Of a stretch of 64,000 bases of DNA, positions 11,470-21,144 are shown in pieces. The notes under the pieces were generated by a model, which saw only the letters and a list, made by a program, of their open reading frames with translations, was not told where the DNA came from and did no database searches. Positions within the stretch are counted from its first letter, which is position 1; each line of letters opens with the position of its first letter. Position numbers and translations under genes: made by a program. Origin of the DNA: Darksidea phi (taxonomy: Eukaryota; Ascomycota; Dothideomycetes; Pleosporales; Lentitheciaceae); contig JASJFT010000024.1 in assembly GCA_030770425.1 (NCBI GenBank), positions 124,001-188,000 on the forward strand, in the 5' to 3' direction.

Positions 11470-12423
11470 ATGGCTAGCGGTGATGGTTATGGCAAGGTTC
11501 CGTTTATTTCCTCCCATATTTCTATCATTATTGCAATATTTATTGGAATTGCGCTATACAACGTCATCGAGCTCAACGTCATCGTCCTCCATACTCTCAA
11601 ACCTCGTCGTTGCCTTTACTTCTGGAGCTTCATCATCGCGACATGGGGCATAGTACTGTGGTCATTAGGCTACCTCATCAAGTCCTTTCGCCTTGCAAAC
11701 GGAACCCTGCTCTACTCGATCTTCATCTCTATTGGATGGAGTGCCATGGTTACCGGACAATCGTTCGTCTTGTATTCGAGGTTGCAATTCGTTCTCCACA
11801 ATCAGACCTACCTACGGGGAATATTGACCATGATCATTTTCAACGCCATAGTCCTGCATATCCCGACAATTGTTATAGGATTTGGAGCGCAGTCGAACAA
11901 CCCAGATGTATGGCTTAAGCTATACCCCATCTACGAGAAGGTCGAGGTGTCCATCTTCTTCTTACAAGAAGTCATCCTCTCCTCGCTTTACATCGTTTAT
12001 ACGACCAAGTACTTCCAGGAGCATGTCGCGATCCTAGGCAAGAATACAGGAAAAATGAAGTATCATCTCATCTGCGTCAACGCTTTGGTTATTGCTCTCG
12101 ACATCACGATTCTGGCTCTAGAGTACTGCGGACTCTACGAGATTCAGACGGCGTATAAGGGGATGGCATACAGTGTAAAGTTGAAACTTGAGTTCACCAT
12201 CCTAAACGACTTAGCGAGCCTTACCAAGTCGGGGCAAGAAAGTCCCGGCTATGTTCAATACGGCAGCACGCATGGTGATCATACAGGCGCAGGCGATGCC
12301 CAACCGATCATGTACACGTCTAATAGGTCGGCATTGGAGAATGACGGGCACGATGAACACAGGAGAGAGGTCGTTGCTAGCATAGCAGAGCGGCACCAAG
12401 GTACAGATACAAGCCCAGGGTGA
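11470..12423 (+). CDS. DUF7703-like fungal integral membrane protein
   Basis: An intronless 317-residue protein with about seven hydrophobic segments: near residues 13-35 (ISIIIAIFIGIALY), 45-65, 78-100, 115-137, 155-177, 195-215 and a weaker last one. A hydrophilic tail of about 90 residues follows. The layout and phrases such as YNVIELNVIVLHTLKPRR and CLYFWSFIIATWGI fit the uncharacterised fungal family DUF7703, a set of 7-TM proteins with a GPCR-like outline whose function is unknown. The start ATG at 11470 is the first in frame. It is the only intact gene between about 9.6 and 15 kb. Family assignment is from memory and moderately sure; membrane topology is seen directly. Confidence 0.8.
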   Translation: MASGDGYGKVPFISSHISIIIAIFIGIALYNVIELNVIVLHTLKPRRCLYFWSFIIATWGIVLWSLGYLIKSFRLANGTLLYSIFISIGWSAMVTGQSFVLYSRLQFVLHNQTYLRGILTMIIFNAIVLHIPTIVIGFGAQSNNPDVWLKLYPIYEKVEVSIFFLQEVILSSLYIVYTTKYFQEHVAILGKNTGKMKYHLICVNALVIALDITILALEYCGLYEIQTAYKGMAYSVKLKLEFTILNDLASLTKSGQESPGYVQYGSTHGDHTGAGDAQPIMYTSNRSALENDGHDEHRREVVASIAERHQGTDTSPG

Positions 12424-13105
12424 AGGATAACGAAAACGTGGACAAAATTACACATGACTGCAGTCTAGGAGGAGTTTCTGCGTCAGATTTGGCTTTTATT
12501 TATTATGCTCGGATGCAAACGTCGTCTTCGCAGATTCCAGAGTGTTGAGTGCAGCGGTAGATCATGCTCCTAGGGATCGCCGCACGCCTCTGTCCCTGTA
12601 ACTGGAATCGAATTTATGTTCGCCTCTTCACAATTTGTTCCTTTTGAGATCATAAATTGGAGCTATCAGTGTTGGCGGCAGGAGCTGTGATGGCGGTTCA
12701 TATGGTCTTGTCGTCAACCACATGTCGCAACTCCAGCGATTGTCTCTTCCAGTTAATCAAAAGAACGACGCTGACAGCGGTACCTATTGGGCTAGTAGAT
12801 TCTACTCTATTGTAAAATAGCTAAAGAGAAAATATGTGTTTTATCTTGTATTTTAGAGCTTCTTTGAGACTTAGAGAATCATCTACCGACTTCGGTCAGC
12901 TGGACAGTTATCCACCCACTCTTGCCGTTTTTTTGACTGGAAGCCGTCATCTTTAAAATTTTCCTTCACCACTCATCTTGCATGGCGTTTGTTTGTCTAG
13001 GTAACTTCTACATGCTTCCGCCCCGAAAGATGTCGTCTTCACCTCGCTGGGCATACAGCTGGCACCACGAGCTATTAGCTGGAGTCTGATTATTTGACGA
13101 CGGTC
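12424..13105. other. Intergenic left of the inverted-repeat element
   Basis: No supported gene and no clear repeat; composition is fairly AT-rich. It contains the 3' flank of the membrane-protein gene and ends at the left terminal inverted repeat of the element at 13106. Confidence 0.45.
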
Positions 13106-13207
13106 ACTATGGTACCGTGCCCTCATCTTTGATGAGTGCGCCCGATCCTTGATGAGGCAAACCCCTATCCTTGACTAGGGCAGCCTTATTAAGAATTGGG
13201 GTATAGT

Positions 13208-13291
13208 ATCAGGCACAGTATTAGGCATAGCATTAGGCACAGTATTAGGCACAGTATTAGGCTTAGTATCAGGCTTAGTATGAGGCTCAGT
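13208..13291 (+). repeat. 12-bp tandem repeat, left arm
   Basis: Seven degenerate copies of a 12-mer with consensus close to ATTAGGCACAGT run head to tail. Variants include ATTAGGCATAGC, ATTAGGCTTAGT and ATGAGGCTCAGT. The same unit reappears reverse-complemented (TGATACTGTGCC) at about 13660-13708. Confidence 0.8.
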
Positions 13292-13540
13292 AACTAGCTG
13301 ATATCGAGTTCAGCAGCTGGCCTATATTGAGCTCAGTAGCTAGCTGCGGCAGAGCTCAGTAGCTGGCTGAGGCAAAGCTTAGTAGCTGGGCGTGCTGGTG
13401 TTGGCGGATATTCACATACTAGCACATGAAATCTTCTACGTCATATACTCAACAACCTTAATACTTTATACTTACCCTCTCGCTCCTCCTTCGCAGTAAT
13501 ATAATAAGAACTATATAGTTTATACGACTAAGGTACCCTC

Positions 13541-13736
13541 CTAAGCTCGATATAGGCTAGCCACTAAGCTCAATATAGGCCAGCCGCTGAGCTCTACATC
13601 AGCCAGCTACTAAGCTCTGCATTAGCCAGCTACTGAGCTCGATATAGGTTAGCTGCTGAGCCAGATATTGTGCCTGATACTGTGCCTGATACTGAGTCTG
13701 ATACTGAGTTCGATATAGGCTGGCTACTAAGCTCGA
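13541..13736 (-). repeat. 23-bp and 12-bp repeats, right arm
   Basis: Five to six degenerate copies of a roughly 23-mer (core CTAAGCTCGATATAGGCTAG) flank a short run of 12-mers such as TGATACTGTGCC. All are in reverse orientation relative to the left arm at 13208-13390, so a single strand could fold into a long imperfect hairpin with a loop of about 145 bases. Confidence 0.75.
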
Positions 13737-13754
13737 GGGAAAGAGGGAGGGGAG

Positions 13755-13900
13755 ACCGAGTATTATATATAGTATAGTTTAAATAGATAATAGAGTAAAT
13801 TTAATTTATTATATTTTTCTACTTTTTAAATAATCTGATATTAATAAATTTAAAAAAAGCTATAAAATATTAAACCTATTATTATTTTTTCTACCCTTAC
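13755..13900. other. AT-rich strip inside the element
   Basis: About 145 bases are nearly all A/T (runs such as TTTAATTTATTATATTTTTC), lying between the repeat arm and the right terminal repeat. This sharp composition change is what repeat-induced point mutation leaves in fungal repeats, but no intact copy is available here for comparison. Confidence 0.5.
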
Positions 13901-13937
13901 CAAAGATGAGACAATTGTTCCATAGTAAGTAGAGCAA

Positions 13938-14405
13938 GTGCACACATATTTCGCAGCGGCCGTCCCAGAAGCCGAAGGAACAATGGCACGGTCATATTTA
14001 TGGCGCCCCTTACCAAGTTATCCTGCACTGCCGTCCTGGGATTCCCGATTGGTCAAACGCGTCTACCCTAGAATTATCCTGACGAACGCGGAAGTCCACA
14101 TTACGCCTAAGGAGAATCGGGTGCTTTGGATTCATGCTCTTCGTATCGACAACATAAACTGCACTGAAAACAGTAAGCTGGGCGATGATATCCCTTCTGT
14201 TAAGCCACAAGAAGGATTGTTCCGGTCCTTGGGTAAGCTTTGGACTACTCTTTCTCATTCTCCGTCGCAGCCGCGACCCAGAGAACATCGACAGCATCGT
14301 ATTTCAGATGTCAGTTGCCCCGCCTTAGACAAATCATTGTATGCCGATACTATCAGGAAAAAAGAGCTCTATGATTCATATCTCATGCTTCGAGGACTCG
14401 CTTGA
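13938..14405 (+). CDS. Doubtful ORF beside the inverted-repeat element
   Basis: A 155-codon open frame begins 11 bases beyond the right end of the repeat element. The product has no recognised domain; it carries a Trp/Pro-rich start and a basic Pro/Arg/His patch near residue 110. No intron signals or neighbour support it. It could be a fragment of a gene disrupted by the element, a lineage-specific gene, or chance. The opposite strand also has an open frame over part of it (14010-14297), which lowers confidence. Confidence 0.2.
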   Translation: MHTYFAAAVPEAEGTMARSYLWRPLPSYPALPSWDSRLVKRVYPRIILTNAEVHITPKENRVLWIHALRIDNINCTENSKLGDDIPSVKPQEGLFRSLGKLWTTLSHSPSQPRPREHRQHRISDVSCPALDKSLYADTIRKKELYDSYLMLRGLA

Positions 14406-15042
14406 CCTTCTGAACACATCGAGGAACCGGTGACTTGGCGAATGAAAAGGAGTCGCCCATGTCTATCCGTTCTGCAATATAACAGAGTTCAGAATATTTT
14501 TATCACCTCTGGGTGCATTTATAGGGATTAAGAATGATGAAATGCGAGCAAGAGGTTTCCTGTTCCTCCTTTAAAGCACGGAGGGCTTCTAGGTTATATG
14601 TGAAATAGAACCTGGCCAATACCGGCTCATAAGCTCGGCTTCGACAAGTGGATACCAGCGCTCTACGGATATAGATGACAAGAGAGAAAATTGTTGACCT
14701 CTATTGAGGGATGTTTTACTCGATTAGCAGCCATAGCACCTCAAACAGGCATTACCAGCCCTCAAAAGCTACGGTGATCCCGATCTCGAGCGACCCGGGC
14801 TCCTCAAACTTGGCGTCTTTATTGAAGATCTTCGCAGCAAGCGATACACTCAATGGAATGTTTATTGATCCACCCATCATGATCATAATCAAAGCGACGA
14901 CCATAAACTTGAACAAAAAAGATACTGTAAATGGATGAATGTATGGAATTGACGGGTTGGAAAAGCAAGGTGCGACATCGAACTCCGAGATTCCTACCTA
15001 TACTGAGGGTCGCTCCTCAGACAGGCACACAGGATATCTATC
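14406..15042. other. Intergenic before the hydrolase gene
   Basis: No supported gene on either strand. The right end is the 3' flank of the minus-strand dienelactone hydrolase gene. Confidence 0.45.
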
Positions 15043-15826
15043 TCAGTGCAAAAACTCAGTAAAGAACGAAACCGCGCTCCTCTTTGCCCTCTCAAGCCCA
15101 TCCCTCTGCATCTGGTTCTCTGGATCGCCCCTTGACGCAAACCCATGCGCCAGCCCTGGAAAATAAACATACTCGTACGGCACCCCTAACCCCGGAATGA
15201 CCTTGTTAGCATACTCTTTCAACTCAGGTGTAAACGCTTCATCGATTTCCGGCGCCAAAATCTGCATCGGTATCTTCAAATCATCGATCTCGCTCTTCTC
15301 CAGCAGACTCGGATGCGCGGCTGAAACAGCATCGACCAGGGAAGGGTCAGCGCCGAGCTTGAAGGACGCCCACCCGCCGTAGCAGTACCCGATTGCGCCG
15401 ACTTTAGGGTACTCGGCTTTGAGGGCTTTCGCAGAAGCTACAACTTCCGGGTAGCGAATGGCTTTGCTGTTGCGGTGGACGAATGCGCCTATGTCGAAAG
15501 CGGCGCGTTTGGCTGGGTTTTCTAAGACGTCTGGAGATACGATTTCGCCCTCAAAGCTTGTTTAATTAGCATGTTCTCATTGTTTGAAATAGAGGTATGA
15601 GAGCTCACTAGTCGACGAGGTAGACGGTGGCATCTGCTTCCTTTGCAAAGTGATCCGCAAGTAGGCGCATATTCGTGAATGTCCAACCGAACATATCGTG
15701 CACAATCAAGATGGCAGCAGATTTGGAGGTACCAGCCACATAGGCCTTGTTGTTTGCGAGGGTAGTTTCTTTACCTGTCGGCGATCCGTTCCAGCTAAAT
15801 CCAGATTTGCAGTTTTCACAAGACAT
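15043..15826 (-). CDS. Dienelactone hydrolase family protein
   Basis: Two exons on the minus strand, 15826-15609 and 15556-15043, with a 52-nt intron (donor GTGAGC, branch GCTAATT), give 243 residues. The alpha/beta-hydrolase features of the family are present: VHDMFGW after the third strand, AIGYCYGGW with the catalytic Cys nucleophile, an acidic residue in APEIDEAFTP, and the catalytic His in GLAHGFASRG. The usual length is about 245 residues, which favours the start MSCENCKSG at 15826; an upstream in-frame start (15901) would add 25 residues. Such enzymes hydrolyse dienelactone-like or other small esters/lactones; the actual substrate in fungi is usually unknown. The intron falls inside the conserved VDYFEGE stretch, which reads correctly only after splicing. 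Confidence 0.88.
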
Positions 15827-16877
15827 GTCAAAGGATCTTGTCCAGATGATCTTGGAAAAGGGGCTATAGAAACCAAAGAATGCGGCAATGGACGTGGACA
15901 ACCTTGTGGGCAGAGGTGTACTCCAAGCAATTTATACAAAGTGCAAGGTCATGCCCAGTATTGCAGGTGGGGTTAGGAACCTCGAGGCAGCTTCCAGGTT
16001 GGGTCGGACTTTAGGCTTAGTACGAGACCTAACTCCTACCTGTCGGCACTTTCAAAACCACAAAACGCCGACCTCGCGTTTTCAACAGTGTTTCGGCCTG
16101 GAGTTATCGCTCTCCGCTTGCGCTTTGCTACTATAGGAGCTTTCGCCAGAAAGCACCCAGGGAGAGCAACAACATATACGTCGGTCATAGTGTGCGGATT
16201 TGCGAGTGGTATCCGGTATGCTTTGAAACTAGTTCTGATCTACGTCGCGAAAACCATCGCTTTGTCAACACTCTTCTGCATAAACCTGGGAGTCTAAGAT
16301 TTACATCAGTTGCTAATGATCGAAGCTTGGCGAATGGACTAAGAAAAGATGGGATAGGCTATATGCTAGGGTGAATGTGAGTTTACTTAAGGCGAATATG
16401 GACGGGGGACATCTGCTCGAGTACGGGCGGGAGCATGTTGCTGAGACTGTTTTCTTCTACCACAGCGCTTGCAAATAAAGGTAGTGTCAAATTAAGATAC
16501 ACTTACCGGAATTCAATCGCGACGGAACTGCCTATACCAGATACCAAAAACAAAGAAGGAGCACCTACTCCGACAGAGGCTCAATTTTACACACGATACA
16601 TGCATGATCTTCATTCAAAGTTCCCTATTTTTATGAGGCTGTTCTACGATAAGATTCCGAACCCCATCCCGAGCGCCTAAGGATATGGTCTGCATTCTTT
16701 GTCTCACACATCGCCTACAAAGGTCGTACGCTTTGTCGCTTGAGGTGTATTTGAAAGTCCACTCATCACCAACTTCCTAACTTAAGCGGCGGCGGTCTGT
16801 AAATGTTTCGAAAGCAACGGCTAGACCCATGAACGTAATTGTCGCCGTAGTTTGGTCCGCCCCTCTGGTCCTGCGCC
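15827..16877. other. Intergenic between hydrolase and metalloprotease relic
   Basis: No confident gene. A frame at 16435-16680 (+) gives 81 residues including TELPIPDTKNKEGAPTP but has no recognisable domain. The left part is the 5' flank of the hydrolase gene. Confidence 0.4.
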
Positions 16878-18282
16878 TATTGTTGTTGCTCACGGATATC
16901 CTGCTCGTCATCCCTAAAGGTAGGATCCAATGGATAATAGACATTGGCCCCTTCATCGTCGTATTTATACAGAAAAAGGAAGGGTTTTCCTACAGTGGGC
17001 GGCTCATACATGCCGTATCACGCCCGGTCCCGACGTCGACGGTCCCATGTAGATTCTCGGAACCAGTCGACAATCCATTCCATAGTAATTGCACGTATAG
17101 CCCCGACAAAATTTTGGTCAGTCCTGCAGGTGTGCATACCACAGCGTATATTCTGCGGCTGAAGAAGTTGCTCCCATGGAGCATTGTCTCGGTCAGAATA
17201 GAGTTTCTTCCAGTACAGATCGTTGCGGCCAACAACTTGCTTTATCGCGTCTGCCTGGGGATTCTGGCCAAGGTATCTCCGGAACGCAGCCGATACGAGT
17301 AGTGGGCAGCCTCTGATGTCGCTCGAAAGCGGGTTCAGAATGCAGCCAAGCACAGCAATTTCCCAAGCAAGCCCAAGTTCAGCCTTTATGTCATTATTCC
17401 AGCAGACTTCGTCCACTTGACCTAGGTAAAAGTTATAAGCATGAGCAACTTCATGGAAAATAGCGCAGGTTAATACAAACATGGTACGATACCAACGAGG
17501 AAGGCTGGTATTGCGGAAATCCGGCGAGCCCAGATAATCGACGAAGCCTGGATTCATGAGGATTATAGGCTTGGCGCAATCTTGCTGCATTGGGTCTATG
17601 GTCGGCCAGACTTTGGGGTGGTAATGGTGATAAAATGGCGTCCACTTTTTCGCAAGATAGGTTCTGCCGTACACGGGTTTTCCTTTGTGAAATTCGATCT
17701 GATTGTGATAACTACGGGGGCAGCATAAGGATGTAATGACTTTGGCTAGCCTATGAAAGTCCCTCTTGACATCTGCTTTAGCCTCAGAACTATACAGAAT
17801 TGTTTGTCGGTCGATATAAACTGACTCAGACGCGTTTCGTTTGCGTGGGCCAAATTTGAAATGTGCAAAATGGTCTAGGACGCAATCCTCCCACAAGAAG
17901 AGAGAGGCTAGGCGTAGTGCTGGTTCCATTCGATTATAGAACAAGAAAGTTTTTGTTCGTATCCACGGAGCCATCGGGCAGGTGCAAATATAGGGTGAAC
18001 TGCATTCTGTAGGTTACATTCCACTGGAACGGTGCTGTTGGCAACACCAAGACAGGAGTAATGCTGGAGCCTTTCTTTGCGTTGTTCCATGAGACTTTCT
18101 AGAAGCTGTACTTGGGCTGCATGGGCAATGTTGTTTGACTTATGCCGTGTTGACTGTGAATATTCGTACTGATTCCCACTTTGAAGCTGTATTGCCTCGG
18201 TGGTTGGATGTTGTTGTTGTCGTTTCATAATGACGCCGAAGAATTTATAAGAAGAGACCAAGAAATCTTCAGAAGCTTTCAT
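16878..18282 (-). pseudogene. Broken HExxH metalloprotease-like gene
   Basis: The main open frame (17974-17018) encodes 318 residues with FHEVAHAY at about 174-181 and AELGLAWEIAVLG about 25 residues later, the zinc-ligand arrangement of uncharacterised fungal zincin-like proteins (HExxH plus a downstream Glu). Two signs of damage are visible. First, after the TGA at 17018-17020 the same frame stays open for 45 more codons, protein-like (includes MYEPPTVGKPFLFLYKYDD), to a TAG at 16878-16880. Second, upstream, a long frame from 18282 (124 residues, Gln-rich) overlaps out of frame, and no intron of usable length joins them; in the main frame the residues just before 17974 (CTCPMAPWIRTK) also look coding. 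The simplest reading is one frameshift and one nonsense mutation in a once longer gene. Alternatively, a shorter functional protein starts at 17974. Confidence 0.6.
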
Positions 18283-19876
18283 GGCATCTAACCATGAAGA
18301 GTCACTCGTAAAGAAATATTGTTACGTTATGCCTGTAATGAACAACAGTGTATAACTGTAAGTAGCGACAGATCATGAAACCAGGAAGTCTTTAGGTACG
18401 TTTTCCCGATTCATGTGCTCCGTTAAGCATACGCCAAGACACGTCAGATCGGCAGACCTGCTCTGAAGCTTTTCTGAAAACGCTACGGAAACACACAGTA
18501 ATTGAATTACCACCATTCCCCTCTCGGAAGTAGCAAATTGGGGGACGAAAATCTAATTCTGTGACCAAGTCTCTGGCACGGATGGCGTGGTGGCTGCCAG
18601 CTCACGGTCTTATGGCAGCTGTTAACAGCCACCTGTTCGTGAGCAGGGTCGCTGAGATGACGACAGGGAACGACACTCCATTTAGGACATAAAGTATTGT
18701 CACTGAGGAAAGTCACACATTGGCGATGTGGGCTATTGGAGCCGTCACCCATTTTCCATAAGAGTTGCCGACGTTCCTTGGTGGGCATCTGAATGAGCTA
18801 GAGTGGAAGGTTTAACTATATGGCCTAACGACCGCTGAACTAATTTCCGGTGTGCACGCTGTAGCAGATGCTATCGTAAAATTCGGATTCACAGCGCATG
18901 CTGATGTAGGAATGGTAGGCTTTTGATATTGACGCATCCTGCTGCCCTCATGCCGTTAAACCATGCCGTTGAACCATGCATAATGCTGTGGGGAATATAC
19001 ATACATACTTGTAGGGGCAGACTAGATGTTGCGAGTGGAAATTATGTAATGTTCTCTAAATTTGGTGCAGAGATTTGACACTTCGCGTTCTTCTCTCCAC
19101 GGCAAGCGTGTCATCATTCTCCACAACTCAGCAGCTTCCCATCTCGCCGGCTTTTAAACAAATTCCATCTTTGTATTTTTTCATCGAGAACGAGTGTTGA
19201 TGAGATGAGTGTGCAGAGGTAAATAAAGGGAGATGCGTTTGAGGGTGTTTGAAAGTGATGACCTCACTCGCGTGCGTGCCAAATCAATTACCCTCTGTCT
19301 CGACAATAACATCAGCCGTGGATAGTTTCATAGTGGGTTTAAAGTCCGCCTATTCGATGCTGATTAGTGCCAACATCGTATTGGATACATGGAGCCTTTC
19401 GTACGTCCTCTAAAGTAGAATTAAACGCGCCCCGAAATAGAGAAATATGGAAGGCCAGAACCCCCATAAGATTGTTCCTAATCTGTGCGTACAGAGACAT
19501 CAGCCCATGTATAAAGGGTTTCAGAACTTGAAATAAATACGCACGTACTAAATGGAATCTTGTCCTATGTACTTTAAGTCTGGATTTTGTAGCTTAAAGT
19601 GAGGAGTAAGAGAGGTGAAGTTAAGGACCTTTATTTCTGCTCGGAACTGATCTGAGAAACTAAAGTGTGAAAGGCGTTTGGATGTATTTCGCCGTAATAA
19701 TAAATAGCATGAATACAACCGGTGTGAGATGAAAGTCCACTGCTGACATTGCGGCGCTTCCACGCCCTGTTCATAGTGATGTTCGGATTTCTATCGTACA
19801 AATATCCTCATATCATAACCATAATTAATACATGCTTATTATACACCTGTCGCAACCTCTCAGCCCCTCCATAATG
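18283..19876. other. Gene-poor intergenic region
   Basis: About 1.6 kb without a supported gene. A 93-codon minus-strand frame (18788-18507) and a 71-codon frame (19763-19548) have no recognisable motifs. The right end is the 3' flank of CYC3. Confidence 0.45.
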
Positions 19877-20762
19877 TTACAAGCCTACAAACCGAAGCGC
19901 TCTCATCTTGATCCCCTCAAAACTGTTCAGCTTCGGTCTCACATCCAGATAAAAATTCAGTTCTTTCCCCGCCCTCTTCTCATCTTTTCCAGCGTAAAAA
20001 TCAATCACGTATTCGACCCTTGTCCCACACCGATCTACTACCCAATCGTGACGGTCGAACGGTGGTTTGTAGCCCAGGAGGGTGTTGAAGCGGGCGCGTG
20101 GTGTGAGAGAGGAAGATAGGCCGGAGAAGGAGGCTAGACGGGGGCCGCCGCAACTGTACACGCCGAATTAGTATATTTTCCATGCGGACAAATTGTAATA
20201 TTGGTGTTGGGCAGAGATGATTTGCGTGACCGTACCTCTCACCTCCCCTCCCCTTCTCCCACTCCTTGATTTCCATCCACGCTCTCTCATTGACCGCATT
20301 ATGGATCGGCACAATCGTCTTCATATCCGCCTGCTCAGGATTGTACGCCTTCCGCTTCATTGCATCGAAGAACATCTGTTCGGACGGATAGATCCAATTC
20401 CCTGTTTTCTTATCCGCGCCCGTCTCTCCTTCATTATTCGCTGGCCTCGCTTCTCTCGCACTTTGTACTGATTCTGAAGTGGGCACGGAGCGCGGTATTG
20501 TTGAGACTTCGCGTGATGTGCCGAGGCGTAATGAGCCGAGTACCTCGCCTGTTGACAGCGCGGATGGAGAAGAGGCTGAGGGTGTGAGCGTTTGGCCTAG
20601 TTGAGAGGAGTCGCAGCCAGAAGAGGTTTGGAGGGGTGCGTGTGGGGATGTCGGTGTCGGTTGGCTAGGGTCTTGCGCTTTTGCTTGTTTGAGCCATGCT
20701 TCTCGTGCTTTGTGGTCGACGGGGCAAGCGGCGGCAGGATCGGAATCGTTTTGTGAGGCCAT
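19877..20762 (-). CDS. CYC3: Cytochrome c heme lyase (holocytochrome-c synthase)
   Basis: Two minus-strand exons, 20762-20236 and 20153-19877, with an 82-nt intron, give 267 residues. The enzyme attaches heme to apocytochrome c in the mitochondrial intermembrane space. A heme-regulatory CPV motif (AACPVDHKAREAWL, residues 11-24) sits at the N-terminus, followed by a Ser/Thr/Pro-rich linker. Then comes the conserved block beginning NWIYPSEQMFFDAMKRK and NERAWMEIKEWE. After the intron come CGGPRLASFSG and the C-terminal core LGYKPPFDRHDWVVDRCG. The chosen start MASQNDSDP is the family-like one; an in-frame ATG 177 bases upstream (20939) would add an unlikely 59-residue leader. It is divergent from MVD1. 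Confidence 0.93.
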
Positions 20763-21144
20763 TGGAGGGCTTGCGCATACCAGGTAGTAATTGCGAGGCG
20801 GTGTGAGGTTTGATGGTGATGATGAGATGGACTTAGAAAAGTTGAGCTTGGGCCAGCTGGAGGTCGGGGGTGTGATATTCTGTGATTGGTGGGCAACGAC
20901 ACGTTTGCTCACCGCTTTGGAGGGGGGTGATGAGATCAATTGAGCTTCGTTGCAATTATGGAGACATCTGACTAAGAGCCTCCCTTAAAGGCTACATTAT
21001 CGATATCTGCCTTTGGCCCAAGTACTCTCCCTCTGCATCTTCTTCTGAGAAAGCCTACCAAGACCCTGCATAAACAACAGATTCGGCTACCCCGCCACAT
21101 ATCGAACGCCAAAACTCCCTCATCCCTCTTCCACAGCAATCAAG
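20763..21144. promoter_or_regulatory. Shared divergent promoter CYC3 / MVD1
   Basis: The 382 bases between the two divergent start codons must carry both promoters and leaders. The C-rich, intron-free stretch just before the MVD1 start looks like its leader. No specific binding site is claimed. Confidence 0.5.

Larger units (their letters stand above)
13106..13926. mobile_element. Palindromic non-autonomous TIR (foldback/MITE-like) element
   Basis: The ends are imperfect terminal inverted repeats. Left 13106-13131 begins ACTATGGTACCGTG, and the reverse complement of right 13901-13926 begins ACTATGGAACAATT; 20 of 26 positions match, with CTCATCTTTG shared at the inner end. Inside, two tandem-repeat types occur in mirror order. 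The left arm has seven copies of a 12-mer like ATTAGGCACAGT (about 13208-13291), then four copies of a roughly 23-mer containing GAGCTCAGTAGCTGG (about 13300-13390). The right arm has five 23-mers in opposite orientation (about 13541-13660), about four inverted 12-mers (about 13660-13708) and one further 23-mer. An unrelated spacer lies at about 13395-13535. No transposase frame is present. TA dinucleotides inside the terminal ACTATGG/CCATAGT would fit a TA-target (Tc1/mariner or pogo) element, but the exact boundary and target duplication are uncertain. Confidence 0.7.

Noticed and set aside
13208..13736. Possible CRISPR-like array of short direct repeats
   Set aside because: Units are contiguous 12- and 23-mers without unique spacers, degenerate, and mirrored within terminal inverted repeats in a fungal genome.
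16435..16680. 81-codon ORF containing ELPIPDTKNKEG
   Set aside because: Product has some protein-like composition but no recognised family and no supporting signals.
20763..20939. Longer N-terminus for CYC3 starting at 20939
   Set aside because: Heme lyases begin close to the CPV motif; the extra residues are Ser/Pro-rich promoter-like translation.
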